From NCBI GenBank assembly GCA_037039925.1, contig JAXRKP010001183.1, positions 1 to 64,000 of the forward strand: a stretch of 64,000 nucleotides of DNA, in the 5' to 3' direction. Shown piece after piece: positions 11,266 through 24,840 of the stretch; the stretch's first letter is position 1; the number at the start of each line of letters is the position of its first letter. The position numbers and the translations under genes are program-made. The notes below the pieces were generated by a model. That model was not told the origin of the DNA. It saw only the letters and a list, made by a program, of their open reading frames with translations, and did no database searches. This stretch comes from Doris montereyensis. Its lineage: Eukaryota > Mollusca > Gastropoda > Nudibranchia > Dorididae.

Positions 11266-11397
11266 AGATTATTGTTGAAAGCACATAATGATTATCCTAT
11301 ATAAGTGAGCTTAGATCACTTAAAAACATTTTGTCCATAAGATCTGATTAGAAATAGCACGGTTAAAGTTGAGGCTTGTACATCTGTTTCATTAAAA

Positions 11398-11521
11398 TAT
11401 GCCCTGTCCACTATCAGCAGTGATCTCAGGGTGAATGAAGAAATAATAGCAAGATGAAAGATAAGTACGAGAGTGAAAGGAAAAAAAAGGGCCCACCAGC
11501 AACACCAGTCAAACGCCAACC
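11398..11521 (-). repeat. Dispersed CACCCTGAGATCAC repeat, minus copy
   Basis: It contains GTGATCTCAGGGTGAAT, followed by AGCAAGATGAAAGATAAGT and a CACCAGCAACACC-like segment. This is the reverse complement of the plus copies at 53528, 58917 and 62010. No Pol III boxes were seen. Confidence 0.65.
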
Positions 11522-13980
11522 GAAGTTGAGGAGACAGTAATATGAAAGGCGAAGAACAAGGTAAAGTGGTAAGACCTATAGATGTAAAAAGTGGCACCTG
11601 CCAACCACCTGTTGAGCTGAGAGAAGATGGACAAAAATAAGATAGTCTGAATGAAATGTGAGGTATATTATTTTCTACAAAGAGGGGGAGGCAATTTTTC
11701 CCCTTCCACATAATTACATAAGCAGAATCCCTTGACATTATTTCTAAAGACTTTCCATGGTTGAGTCGGCCATTTGCTTCTTACCTTTATATGACTAGGT
11801 CATCAGCTGCAGTTTGCTGGTGTATGACATTTCAGCTTTAAGACTTACGGTCCATATACTTATGTGAAGCGATTGTGAGAAAACCTCTTCATTCTTCTCA
11901 TTCCCTCAGCTATTGAATTAAATAAAGGAAATTTTAGCCTTTAAAGTGTAGCTACTTTAACAAAATTTGAATACTGAGCTAATAAATCATTAAACACAAA
12001 ACACGTATGTGTAATGACAATGGGAGTGACCCTGAAGACAATATAAATAACAAGGAATTCAGACATAGACTACATTTTTAAATTTCAATCGTCAACCCCT
12101 ATTTCCCTAAAAAGACGAAAAAAATGGTATGGTATCACATGTGAAACTCTGGTTCAGATCAAAACTTACGGGGAATAAAAATAGTGTTAAAATATTTCCC
12201 TCTTTGGTAGGTTAAGAAATGGACATGCATCTTGATGCCATCCACGCATACGACATGTAATTAGGGCATATATTAATCTTTTATTCATAGTCTATATAAG
12301 CCACACAATAAAGTACCACACTTGCATGCCTTACACACTAAAAATTGTTTTTTTTTAACTTGAAATGTTGTAACTATACCATAGACAGAAAAAGTTTTTT
12401 GAGTGTAAATAAAGTTTTAAACAGACATCACTGAGATCTTGGCTACAGAGGTTCCAAATATTCCTCTGACACTGATAATAAAACATGACCCATGAATCAA
12501 AAATATTTTCATTAAGATATCTTCTTAATACAACAACAATCATTTTCACAAAGAGAAATGTGATAACTCTGTCAGTGTCACTGTCATTTGTCTGATCTTC
12601 AACAAATTACCCCCTTCAGGCATGTAGTCTCCTGACTTCAAATTTCTGGCCTGAGAATTTTGGAATGAGGTAGTGGTAAGTGTATATGCTGGTATAATCA
12701 ATCTATTAAACTAAATTTGAAATAAATGCATTTTTATAATGCAAACAGCCTTGTAGCAAAACAAGGCCGAACACATAATGAACTTGCTATTCAATCCATT
12801 GCTCTTCAATGCGCCGCTACAATCCTGTCCCAATCACTTCAATGCGCCTGATCTGATAACGAAAGTACCAGTGTGATTCAAGATGATTTATGTTGAAACT
12901 ACAATTAATAAGTTGCTTCTGTTGCTTTAAGGAAATGGAGAGTACATTAAAATGAAAATGGATATGAACTGCTTCACTGGTTAACGAATCGGTAAACTTT
13001 TCAAATTTGAGCTCCTACATCTCACACAAATGATAACCCACAAAACTCATACATCTCAAACTTTAAGTCATGAATATATAGAACAAACCAAATGTTTTGG
13101 CCGAGGAAACATTTAACTTGCGTGATTACTCAGAATGTCAAAATTTATTGACACTAGTAGTTTCTAATGCAAAACTGAATGGGCTTTCCTTTTTCTGATT
13201 TTGCTAAGGAAGTGGGTCTAATTTTTAAAAGCCTTGAACGAGCTTTTAACTTTGAAATCGGCAGGAGTTGAATCAGATTGTGAAAACAAAATAAGCTTTA
13301 CAACGATACCATCACTGGCGTTGTGGTATACGAAAAAATGAGGGCAGTTTGGACTACAAAGTCAAAGATAATACGGATGCATGAAAGAATTATTTCAGAA
13401 TCTTTTAAAAGTATTTTTTAAATCAAGTTATTTCAAGTAGTATGTCCACAAGAAATATTCTACTGACACCATATTATTGTGTTGCACGAGTTCCCCCGTT
13501 TGAAGTGATGGCACTAATGACAACACTAGAAAAGCAGCTCACGCAGCCAGTGCGATGGCTGCCACACACTAGTTGGCTCCCTGACAGTCATCACTGCGGT
13601 GCGAGGCTGCCCACAAAGTTTACTTATTATCGGCTCAATCACACACACTCTCAAAACAGACAGCTCACATTTACATCCCTCTGGTGATGGACTTGTCCTA
13701 GTAGGATCATTCCATTTTACAATAGGGGTGATCAATAAATGAAAGTTGTATAACAAGCTTACTTCATGCATAGTACAGCTGTTAGCATCGTTACTACCAG
13801 TTGTCCAAGGCAAAGATAATGATGGACACACCCCTTTAGAAATAGACTCAATCGAAAGCTTTTTGGATGTAAGCTGATGAGCCTGAACGTTGTCCTTTTT
13901 CCTGTTTACTAAATGGTGAACCAATCAGAAAGCATTATTTTAAAGAGTTTAAGACAGTAAGAAGGAGGAATATTCAGGCC
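11522..13980. other. No gene recognised
   Basis: AT-rich sequence with short open frames in several phases. Splice-like signals exist, but none bounds a convincing exon. No structured RNA or repeat can be supported. Confidence 0.35.
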
Positions 13981-14130
13981 TCTCTTGACCAGTCCCTCCT
14001 TCCCGGCAAATGCCGGGCATCGTGCTGAGAGATTTGTGTAGGCTACAGGCGTAGCGCTGAACAGAGTGCTGTAACAAACCGGCATTTACCGGTCATATCC
14101 TTACCAGGGTTAATTAAGCCTTGAATAGCA
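13981..14130. repeat. Small GC-richer palindromic patch
   Basis: It holds the palindrome CCCGGCAAATGCCGGG-like sequence near 14003 and a related inverted form, CCGGCATTTACCGG, near 14080, about 75 bp apart. Paired inverted units suggest a short foldback or end of a non-autonomous element, but no target duplication was found. Confidence 0.35.
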
Positions 14131-14689
14131 ATGGGTTAACTTAAAATCGTGTTCTCCTCTAACGCATCAAAAGCCATATTCTCCAGAACAATGACAAGAA
14201 AGATAGGTTAACATTACTAATCATACTACTGCTGACATAATCCTTAAAAGACTAAGGTTAGCTGAAGCAACTGTCAGTAGTGTCAGAACAGAATGGTTGG
14301 CCAGAAAAGTACTGCACACCTCTGACAATGGCATGGTATGTGATGATGTCAAACAAAGGGGAAACATATTGAACAATACTTGGCTTTGAAAGAAAAACAA
14401 ATACCAAATAACGCGATTATCATTGCTCTACACAAAAATCATGAATCTTAAATCAGCATTGATTGAATGTTATGACTTAAAGGGGGTACAGGGATGCCAC
14501 CAATCCAACACTTTTACAGCCAAAATGTCATCTAGTGTGACTACGGTGTCTGACACAGCAGAATCTCCTGCGGCAACACTCGAGTCAAAATGCAACCAGA
14601 AGCGATGACGCCCTGAAGCCAGCACTGAGAGTCATAAAAACCTGTAAAAGATGATAATGTTAAGAAAGAAAAGAGCAGATGAAAATGGA
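14131..14689. other. No gene recognised
   Basis: Moderately AT-rich unique-looking sequence between the palindromic patch and the LINE copy. Nothing can be supported. Confidence 0.35.
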
Positions 14690-17326
14690 TTTACGGATTT
14701 ATGAACAAACCAAATCTGTATTTTTCGGAGCACTTGGCAGCTTTTTTCTTACTTTATCAGCTCCCATTCTACCTTCCAGTGTATGGGCTAAGATGACCGA
14801 AATGATATTTCTCCAGGATGCCCTGTCCTGACATTTTCTGTTTCCTTCCGTGAAAGTTAAATTTCTTTGCTTTAATGCCTCTTTTATATCTTCTTTCCAC
14901 TTTTTCCAAGGTCTGCCCTTTGGTCTTTTACCTTGAGTTTTAGCACTGCATAATGATTTCATTCTGTTACCATGCCCAAACCATCTGAGCTGATTTATTT
15001 CTATCTTAGTTTTTATGTCATGTTGTGTTTCTGATTTTGTCTCTTTTGGTTTTTCCCTACTACTCTTCTTAGGTATTTCATTTTCGGCTGCCTGTGCTCT
15101 ACTGTATTCCCTACTGTCTAAGGTCCAGGTTTCACTGCCATAGAGGAGAGTAGGACAATAAACTGTGTTGTATATATACTGCCATTTTGGTTTTTGTTGA
15201 CAAGTTTTGTTTACCTATAAATGCCTTTCCTAGATGGTTATATATTCCACTTGCCTTTTGGATTCTCTGGCTAATTTTTTCTTTCAGTTTTCCCTCTGAG
15301 TTAATCATTACTCCTAGGTAATTGTAGCTTTGAACTTGTTCTAAATTCTCCCTGCTCAATTTAACAATTTATGATTTAGCTTACCTAGTTACGAGCATTG
15401 TTTTGGTTTTCTTTGCATTTACTCTCATTCCTTTTTATTTAATTCATTATTCATCATGTTAATATTCGACTGAAGGTCCTTTTCTGATTTTCCAAACAGA
15501 ACTAAATCATCAGCAAATGAAAGCATTCCTACATTTACTGGTTTGAGCTTCCACATACCTACATCCATATTCTTCATTTTTGAGGATGCCTTTGCGACTG
15601 AATCCATAAATGTGATAAACAAAAGAGGACTTGGGATGCAACCCTGTCTTACTCCTATATCTACATCAAATTCTTCAGATACATTTCCAGCTACTCTCAC
15701 AGCACAGTTTATTGTAAAAACTTTTAATGGCTTCTATTAAATTTTTCTCTACATTGTGTTCTTTTAAGAAATGCCATAGTTCGTCCCTCCTCACAGCGTC
15801 AAATGCCTTTTCTAAGTCAATAAAACACAGGTCCAAGTCAATGTTTATCTTAAGGAATTTTGCTATTATTTGTCTGATTAGTCTAAATCCATATGGTGTT
15901 CCTCAATCTGATCTTCGACTCTTTTCCTTAGTCTCATTTCAAGAATTAGCATACACTTTTCCTGGTATGGTAAGAAGTGGTATCCCTATAAAATTTGAGC
16001 ATTCCATAGTTGATCCTTTTTGTGTATTGGTACTACTGTTCCTTTTCTTCCAGTCCTCTGGCACCTGTTTTGACTTTCATGCTTGTTGACATATTGCATG
16101 TAGTAGTTTGTCTGCCTCTCTCCTTTGGTTTTTAATCATTTCTGAATTTGTTTGATCTGCTCCTGGGGGCATTTCCTAATATCACTTTTTTTATATAGCT
16201 GTTAGGAGTTCTTCCATTGAGATATCTACATCTTCAGCTGTCTCATCTCCATTACTTGTTACTCTTAATAATTGATCTGTACCTTGTTTCATATGTTCTG
16301 AGGGATTAAGTAATTTTTTAAAATACTTTTTCCTTTGGAGTTCTTAATTTGTCTTTATTGGGTATGCTTTGGTCTCTCTCATGCTCTTCATTGCTCCCCA
16401 GAACAGCTTTTGATTTCCTTGATAGCTTTCTTGAAGTCTTTGTCCAAACTCTTCCCACTGTTCCTGTTTTGCTTTCCTAACTTCCTTTGGCGATAGTTCT
16501 TTTACTCACGTAATCTTTCTTATCCTCTGGCCTCTTTGTTTGCAAGTATTTCTTCCAGGCATACTTCTTTTCTTTGATCTTAGTCTTGACATTCTCATCC
16601 CACCTTGCTGTTCTTTTCCTATCTCCTTTGATTTGTTTCCTACCACAGACCTCTTCAGTACAACTGAGGAGTGTTTCTGTATACATTTGCCACTTTTCTT
16701 TTATTGTGCTTTCCTTCAGATCCATCTGCCTTTACTGATAAATATTTTTATCATGGATTGGTATACCTGTTTTACAACTGATTTATTTAGTTCTTCTATT
16801 TTGAGTTTAGTAGCTCTCTTCTCTTTCCTTTTCTGTTTGTTTGTTTCATTATGGCTATCGCTAGGTGATGATCACTATATATTTCTGCTCCTGTTTACTC
16901 TTGCATCCATTGTACTGTAAAAAAGGGAGCTGATAATCATTATATAGTCTATGAGTGACTTTTCACATGTCTTCATTTACTCTTCAATATTTGTGGATAT
17001 CTTCATGAGAAAAAAAATGTGTTAGCTATTTTCATGTTATTCTTTAGGCAAAAATCTATTGGTCCCTCTCCGTTTGGAGAAGTTGTTGTCTCTTCCTTTT
17101 CACCTATTACTCCTGATGTTTCTACATTGTTGCCTACTCTAGCATTTAAATCTCCTAAAACCATTAGTTTCTGTTTGGGTTTGAGATTCTCTGCAATTAG
17201 TTGTAAATCGTTTTCGAAGATATCTTTTTTCTTCTTTGGGGCATCTTCGTTTGGTCCATAAGCTATTAATAATTTAATTTCTCTTCCTTTTGGTTTAATA
17301 TTTACCTCTAATAGCTTTCTTTCTTT
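14690..17326 (-). mobile_element. LINE family 1, minus copy beta (endonuclease to C-terminus, degraded)
   Basis: Read from 17326 down to 14690, it carries LLIAYGPNEDAPK, then the endonuclease signature MVLGDLNARVGNN (about 17175) and FCLKNNMKIAN. Next come a linker (SDHHLAIA; WQMYTETLLSCTEEVCG; KYLQTKRPEDKKDYVSK) and RT fingers near 16040. The palm follows with FIDLEKAFD, GVRQGCIPSPLLF and SFADDLVLFG (FADD at 15506-15517), then MMNNELNKK, YNYLGVMINSEG and the C-terminal GKRPKGRPWKKW near 14900. It is broken by stops, frameshifts and small deletions. Its 5' end abuts the 3' end of copy gamma, giving a head-to-tail pair. Confidence 0.85.
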
Positions 17327-19740
17327 CTTTATCAGCTCCCATTCCACCTTCTGGTGTATGGGTTTTAGATGCCCGAAATGATCTTTCTCCAGGCTGCCCT
17401 GTCCTGACAATTTCTTTTCTTCAGTGAAAGTTAAATTTCTTTTCGTTAATGCCTCTTTTTTATATCTTCTTCCCACTTTCTCCGAGGTCTGCCTTTTGGT
17501 CTTTTACCTTGAGTTTTAACACTGTATACTGATGTTACTATTCTATTGTCATTCATTCTGTTACCATGCCCAAACCATCTCCGTTGATTTATTTCTAACT
17601 TAGTTTTTATGCTATCTGCTTTGGTTTGATCTCTTATTGTTGTGTTTCTGATTTTGTCTCTTTTAGTTTTCCCTACTACTCTTCTTAAATATTTTCATTT
17701 CGGCTTCCTGCACTCTACTGTATTCCCTGCTGTCTAAGGTCCAGGTTTCACTGCCATAGAGGAGAGTAGGACAATAAACTGTGTTGTATACTGCCATTTT
17801 GGTTTTTGTTGACAATTCTTGTTTACCTACAAATGCCTTTCCTAGATAGTTATATATTGCGCTTGCCTTTTGGATTCTCTGGCTGATTTCTTCTCTTAGT
17901 TTTCCTCTGAGTTAATCATTACTCTTAAGTAATTGTAACTTTGAACTTGTTCTAAATTCTCCCTGCCTATTTAAGATTTTGTGTTTTAGCTTCCTAGTTA
18001 CTAGCATTGTTTTGGTTTTCTTTGCATTTACTCTCATTCCTCTTTTATTTAATTCATTATTCATTATGTTGACATTTCACTGGAGGCCCCTTTCTGATTT
18101 TCCAAACAGAACTAAATCATCAGCAAATGAAAGCATTGATACATTTACTGGTTTGAGCTTCCACATGCCTACATTCATTTTCTTCATGTTTGAGGATGCC
18201 TTTATGACTGAATCCATAAATGTGATAAACAAAAGAGGACTAAGAATATAACCCTGTCTTACTCCCATATCTACATCAAATTCTGCAGATATGTTTCAGC
18301 TACTGTCACTGCACATGTTGGTTTATTGTAAAAACATTTAATGGCTTCTATTAAATTTTGCTCTACATTGTGTTCTTTTAAGGAATGCCATTGTTTGTCC
18401 CTCCTCAGTGTCAAATGCCTTTTGTAAGTCAATAAAACACACATGCAAGTCAATGTTTCTCTCAAGGAATTTTTCTATTATTTGTCTAATTGTAAATATG
18501 TGATCTTGTACACTTCTTCCTGGTCTAAATCCACTCTGGTGTTCTTCAATCTGATCCTCTACTCTTATCCTTAGTCTCATTTCCAGAATCCTGGCATACA
18601 TTTAGTTCTTCCATTGAGATATCTACATCTTCAGCTGTCTCATCTCCATTACTTGTTACTCTTAATAATTAATCTGTACTTTCCTTGTTTCATATGTTCT
18701 GAGGGATTATGTAATTGTTGAAAATACTTTCTTATACAAGTTTTCATGATTTCTCTGTCTCCTTTCATTATTTCTCCTTTGGCGTTCTTAATTTATCGTA
18801 TTGGGCATGTTTTGGTCTTTCTCATGCTCTTCATTGCTCCCCAGAACAGCTTTTGATTTCCTTGATAGCTTTCTTTGTAGTCTTTGTCCAAACTCTTCCC
18901 AATGTTCCTGTTTTGCTTTCCTAACTTCCTCTTTGGCGATAGTTCTTTTACTCACGAAATCTATCCTATCCTCTGGTCTCTTTGTTTGCAAGTATTTTTT
19001 CCAGGCATCTTTCTTTTCTTTGATCTTAGTCTTGACATTCTCATCCCACCATGCTGTCCTTTTCCCATCTCCTTTAATTTGTTTCCTACCACAGACCTCT
19101 TCAGTACAACTGAGGAGTGTTTCTTTATATATTTGCCACTTTTCTTCTATTGTCCTTTCTTTTTAGATCGATCTGTCTTTCACTGACAGATCTTTTATCC
19201 TGGATTGGTACATCTGTTTTACTATTGGTTTATTTAGTTCTTCTATTTTGAGTTTAGTAGCTTTCTCCTCTTTTCTTTTCTGTTTGTTTTTTTCAGTTAA
19301 TAATCTCATTTTGGCTATCACTAGGTGATGATCACTAAATATTTCAGCATCCATTGTACTGTACTGTAAAAAGGGAGCTGCTAACTATTATGTAGTCTAT
19401 GATTGACTTTTCACATCTGTCTTCATTTACTCTTGTATATTTGTGGATATCTTTATGAGGAAAAATGCATTATCTATTTTCATGTTATTCTTTAGGCAAA
19501 AATCTATTAGTCTCTCTCCATTTGGAAAAGTTGTTGTCTCTCCTTCTTTACCTATTACTCCTCCTGGTGTTTCTACATTGTTGCCTACTCTAGCATTTAA
19601 ATCTCCTAAAACCATTAATTCCTGTTTGGGTTTGAGATTTCTGCAGCTATTTGTAAATCATTTTCGAAGATATCTTTTTCTTCTTTAGTTGCGTCTTCTG
19701 CTTTGGTCCATAAGCTATTCAAGACTAGTGGAACTAGAAA
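17326..19740 (-). mobile_element. LINE family 1, minus copy gamma (endonuclease to C-terminus, internal deletion)
   Basis: From 19740 down, it has the endonuclease signature MVLGDLNARVGNN (from 19615), FCLKNNMKIDN, AEIFSDHHLVIAKMRLL and KAKQEHWEEFGQ. An internal deletion near 18601 removes the linker before the RT. RT then follows: [60 protein letters not shown] and SFADDLVLFG (FADD at 18116-18127). The C-terminal block near 17500 (QGKRPKGRPR-like) runs directly into the endonuclease region of copy beta, so a single open frame (17476-17003) spans the 3' end of one copy and the 5' part of the other. Dead by frameshifts. Confidence 0.85.
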
Positions 19741-19815
19741 GAAATGCCATAACCTCAATTTTAATATTTAGACCTCAAATGGCCTATTCCATGTACCGCA
19801 TATTCCTTAAAGAGT
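19725..19815 (-). repeat. End of a dispersed repeat, inverted relative to 24150-24245
   Basis: GGAACTAGAAAGAAATGCC, ATAACCTCAATTTT and CAAATGGCCTATTCCA here are the reverse complement of the block at 24165-24240. The pair is 4.4 kb apart. Nature unknown. Confidence 0.6.
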
Positions 19816-20154
19816 GTTTTCTTTTATAAATTGCTTTATACTCATAATTTTTACATTTAATGTTGAAAACTTGTGCATTTTTTCCTTTTATGCATATATC
19901 TATGTTATTTTGATTTTGTTTCAATTATCCACTATATCAAAGATTGCAGGTAAATTGTTTCTCTAAATATGAACTGAATAGATCCATAAAATGTTCCAGA
20001 ATAGAGCTTTTGAAATTTTCACGATTTCTTGGTTTCCATAGCACTGCAAAATTTTTAACATAATTTAACAGCATATTTTTTTTATATTATAGTTTTTACT
20101 TTTGACCTAAAAATCAAAAAGTTTGCCCATCGCTGGCCTTTGTGCAAAAGATGT

Positions 20155-20525
20155 ATTAAAAAGATAAAGATGGATTTATAGGCTGTATCCCCCCGCACAA
20201 ATGTCAGCTCACCGATGTACACATCATTTATCCCCCAGCAGGCCATTTCATCCAAAGTCCTTCTCAACTCCCAAGGTAGCATACAGTACAGTAAACAAGC
20301 CTGTTAAACTTTTCATACTACCACTCTGACAAGATCTTTCTACCTATAGGCGGGTACTAATTCATACCTGTCAAGTGAGGAAAGTAAAGGGAAATACCAT
20401 TCCTAAGAGTACAATATTGTGAAAAAATCCCACCTGGGCCAGCCGTGGGGCTTGAACCAGTGTCGTTGCGATTACCAGCTCACAACACTACGATTCAGCT
20501 ACAACGCCTCTGCAAAGTGTAATGG
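20155..20525 (+). repeat. Composite SINE-like element, copy 3 (tRNA-like module reversed)
   Basis: The left module runs in the same direction as in copy 1 (CCCCCAGCAGGCCATTT, CTGACAAGATCTTTC). The tRNA-like module is in the opposite direction: reverse complement of a B-box GGTTCAAGCCC at 20448-20458 and of an A-box TGTAGCTGAATCG at 20491-20503. The module is the best-preserved tRNA-like copy in the family. Confidence 0.7.
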
Positions 20526-20544
20526 TAGTTTTGTGATCTAAGAA

Positions 20545-20625
20545 TGGTGTCTCTGGACTTTCACCACAACATCTGAATCTCTGCTGTTAACTTAGAGTTT
20601 CTTAACAAAAGAAATATAGCTAACC
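20545..20625 (+). repeat. Dispersed repeat shared with 24075-24160
   Basis: TCTGGACTTTCACC, AATCTCTG and TTAACTTAGAGTTTCTTAA recur in the same order and orientation at 24080-24150 (CTGGACATTCACC, AATCTCTGTCATTAACTAAG). A family with unknown ends. Confidence 0.5.
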
Positions 20626-20637
20626 CATATATACATC

Positions 20638-20715
20638 CTTTTCTAAGTAAATACAGACTTATGGACTTGGCTTCTATACATACTTTTCTAAGTAAATACA
20701 GACCTATGGACTTGA
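20638..20715 (+). repeat. Short tandem duplication, period 45 bp
   Basis: CTTTTCTAAGTAAATACAGA followed by C/TTATGGACTTG occurs at 20638 and again at 20683, nearly identical. Confidence 0.85.
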
Positions 20716-23700
20716 AGCCAAAAATATATACGTACTATGTTTTTTTACAGTTTGGTTGGCAGCTATGAAATTAGAATGAGCAGAATGGAAAAGGAAAAGT
20801 CAAAGTGAAAAGATTTAGGTCTCATCCACATACCTGCTTCAATAAAAGTCCCATTACTGGGGGTGCTGAGGCAAAGTGGCAACAGATGACCTGAAGGACA
20901 CAGCAGCTATTTTCTGGGTTGAAAAAGAGGTCGTTGAAACCTGCCGCAGGAAAATTTAAAACCAATTACCAGGAAAGAATATATTACTTGGGTACACAAA
21001 GAAACAACATTTTTTAACCTAAAAAGAATACACTCTACTTACTAAAATAATGCTTAAAAATAACTGAATAAAGTACAAACTTAAAGAAATGTCCTGTACT
21101 TTCACTGCACATTGGTGGCATGAAAAGAAAAAGTTATTCAATCTCAAACACCTCAAGAGAACATTAAGGAAATAGGCAGGAAAGATGGCGCAAAAAAACG
21201 TCAATGGCGTTCAAATCCCTAAAAAGAACTTCTGTTTATCATTCAAATCTTAAAATTTGTTCTAAATGGTTTAAAATGTAACTGTTGATGTCAAAGTTGA
21301 GATATTTGTTGTAAGAAATATTTTAACTTTTACAAAACCTTCATTAATTATACACTTTATTTGACATGGTTGTGGTTATCATTTTTGCTGTTGTAACAAT
21401 GGCTTTACCGTGAGAAAGGTCTTGCTTAGTAGGAGCTCTATGAGTCAATGCACGAAGAGAAGGTTTTCGGAACTTGAAACAGAACTGCCAACCCTTGGTT
21501 GCCGGTTGATGCCAAGCAAGCAAACATCTGTACCCTCTGGGAGTGAAAATGACAAATATAAAATACATGGACACCATGTTACTCCATTTTTGTGTTTAGA
21601 CAGTATTTAGTATTTTAAGATTATCATACCCGTAAACACCTAAACCCACAAGTGTCTGAACACTGATGACATAGATCTAAATAATTGCTCCATTTTACAC
21701 AATTTATTTTAAGTTTAGTATTGCTATGTATATACACACTGATAATGGGTGCGGAAGCTAGTTACACTTGAGGGAGAGGACTGAAATAATAACCAGGTTT
21801 CCCCCTCACAAATCCTCCATTGAAATAGAAATCACCACCTTCATCTTTCTTTTCCTATCAAGCCTACTTTTACGCTACATTGAAAAATCTAAATTCATAT
21901 TTTTCAGTCCTTTCAATTTTTTGGAGATCATCATCATGATAGACTATCGAGATCTAGACCTAACCTAAATTATTTCTGAAAAAAATTCCTGCATACATAA
22001 AAGCCCCCTGAGGTATCTAACTCTATCTAGATCGAAATGTCATAAAGTAGACAAAGAAATATGTAACACTGCATCTTCCATATTAGGCTACTAGATCTAA
22101 TACTAGGAATGTCCAGATCAAGATTGTCTAGACCTTAGTCTTAGGCAAAGTGAAAGTTACCAGGCCCAAAAAAAATAAAAACGTAGAAATGCCAAAAGCA
22201 ATTTAAATCAAGCACCAAATAATTCCTGTAGCTTTTAATTTTTTTGCATTTCTCTTTGGGATGATAAATTACTTCCTGCCAAACATCTTAACTTATAGAA
22301 GTTGGAAAAAGAGTGTTTGAATGGAGCAAATGAGAAGTGTGTGTGAAGATACCTCATAGAATGATGTGTGCGTTCAGTGTCATGAAAGAGAAGTGTCTGC
22401 GTTATCAGCATGTGTATTTCACCCAGACATATATGACACAGCAACAGAGAGGAGAAAGAGAGACCAGTATAGCGTTTTACTTATCGCCACTAAGAAAATG
22501 ACGGAAGAGGGGCTTGGCGAGACCCACGCTCATGCTGGTGTTCTTAATGACCCTTTTAAAATATTTTGTTTTCAAGATTGGTGAATTTCCACGATTGTTG
22601 AAGATTTACAGACATGGACCCTTTAGCGTTTAAACCAACAAAAAAATGACACGAGCAAAAACCCAACTGAAAGTTCAAAGCAACAGAAACCGACACCTGT
22701 CAATACAGGCCCACATTATTCAACAGACAGAACCCGACAAGTGAAACACCACTTTGTTTGTTAGCTCTAATTGGTCACATGGATGATGCTGTTGTTCTAA
22801 ATTTAGAACAGAATACAAGATTAAAGGTTAGGGCAGTTTCAGGTGACCAACTGAGGTTAGTGGTGCGAAAGTGCAGACCGATCCATATTTTTTGTGAAGA
22901 TCAGCTGGCAGGAAGTCGGGAAAATGTAAACAAACCGGGTTGCTACAGATGAGAGAAGTTGAACGCACAGAGCAAGATGGCCACTGTTTAATGTGAACAC
23001 GAAAGGTGTAAAGGTTGTGAACGACCACAAGCAATGAAATAGAAAACATAATCTTTTCAGGATACAGTAGTTACCACCTAAATGCCCAGTGTGTGGGAAT
23101 CATTACCAAGTTGTTTGTTTTAGAAGAGTCCTCAGTTTTACGCAAAATTGGTTGTGAGAAATAGGATACCTGGAAACCATTTAAGTTCTTTAATGTTTAG
23201 GTGATGAGCACATGTGAGGATTGACCATTGTTTGCCACAAAGACCCAAAGGCACGACGGATACGGCCAATGCGAGATGGGAGACCAGTAAAACTGCTCAC
23301 ACATGATGCGTGCCCAGTCCATTAAAAACGCCCGGTAATTTCGTGCAACTTGTGATATCAAGAACAGAGCTGCAGGCGGAGTCTGGAAGACTGTTCAATT
23401 TTAATTGCCTTAGTGACAACCCAGTGATCCAATGGGACAAAGGATGTGCGGTACAGTGGGTGGAGAGGAGATTAGTTATCTTTTTATTACATTACATTGG
23501 ATAGGTATATGTAGGGTGGTGCATGGAAAATTTTTGACCAGCATAAATTAGCCATATTAGCAATGGGATTACATTATAATAGAAAAAAGAATTCTTAATC
23601 AATTACGAACAATTTTATGGTAATTTGGAGAAGATTATATCTGTAGTTTCTGTTGAGACTGGGAATTTAGGAAAAATATTGGTTTTGAAACAGGCATTTA

Positions 23701-24074
23701 GAGGGGCAATTTATATAGGGAAAAATGGTTTCACTGAGATTATGGGCATTTAGAAGAAACAGGCATTGTGTTGGCAGACATTTGGGCGATAACTATCAAC
23801 AACGAATCAAATGATTTCATCACCAATAATACACCACAAATTCTTTTTGAAGATGGAAGAATAAAAAAACTAAATATTCTCTTTGACCAGCACTTTTAAG
23901 GGAAAACAGATTTGTACACAAAGAGTTATCCTTAACATAGATGCCAACCTTTTCAAATACAAAAGCAGACTCTGATCATGCAAACCAATTCTAACGCACA
24001 GTGGCTTTTAATATTCCAGGATAAATTTGACTTGAAGAAAACACATCTGCCAATCACTGGCCTTTCTAACTCAA
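20716..24074. other. No gene recognised
   Basis: AT-rich sequence with scattered TCTAGATC motifs at 21945-22130. Short open frames at 21344-21610, 22366-22584 and 22758-22952 have no recognisable domain and no convincing splice borders. Confidence 0.35.
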
Positions 24075-24260
24075 AATGGCACATCTGGACATTCACCAAA
24101 ATATATCTAATCTCTGTCATTAACTAAGAGTTTCTTTAAAAACAAAATACAGTTAAGGGGATATAGTGCACCTGGAATAGGCCATTTGGGGTGTAAAATA
24201 TCAAAATTGAGGTTATGGCATTTCTTTCTAGTTCCATTTCTTAGCTTTTACTTAAAAACC
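24075..24260 (+). repeat. Dispersed repeat copy (partner of 20545 and of inverted 19725)
   Basis: The first half matches 20545-20625 in direct orientation; the second half (GGAATAGGCCATTTGGGGTG ... TTCTTTCTAGTTCC) matches 19725-19815 inverted. This copy shows that the two pieces near 20 kb can belong to one repeat unit. Confidence 0.55.
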
Positions 24261-24840
24261 AGTCCTAAGTCTCAATTGCTGTCTTTTTGTGAAAAAATAG
24301 TCTTTGAAGACAACAACCATCACCCGTTTTGTGACAAATTTTGAGATCCTCACAAGCCTATATAACCCCTCAAATGAAATAGGATCGTCCCATTCATTTA
24401 CACACCTCTTCGTATGCACCGTGCTTTTCATGTTGAGACTAGACAGTCAGCGACAATAGTATTATTTTGCTCTAGTACAATATTATTGTATTCAGAGCTG
24501 CTAACACAGTCCACACTTCCATATATGGGCAAACATTACGCTCAAATGCCACTAATATCTGGGCGAACAGTTGCAAAGTCTCTCCCTCTCACTCACGGCT
24601 GGCCCGTTCATCCAATCAACTCATGCGTGTATTTGCGTTCTCACGAGCGACATTGGTCACTCAATTGGGTCATCATGAATGTTTCATTCTGTTTTCAATG
24701 ATCATAATATTTGATTACAGAATACATTCATTCTATTCTATGCATCATTTTTATTATCATTTGATGCATGTTGTTTGATATCACGAGTACAAAAAATAAT
24801 TTGTGAAAATAAAGTTGTGTGTAACGTGTGTTTTAGTATG

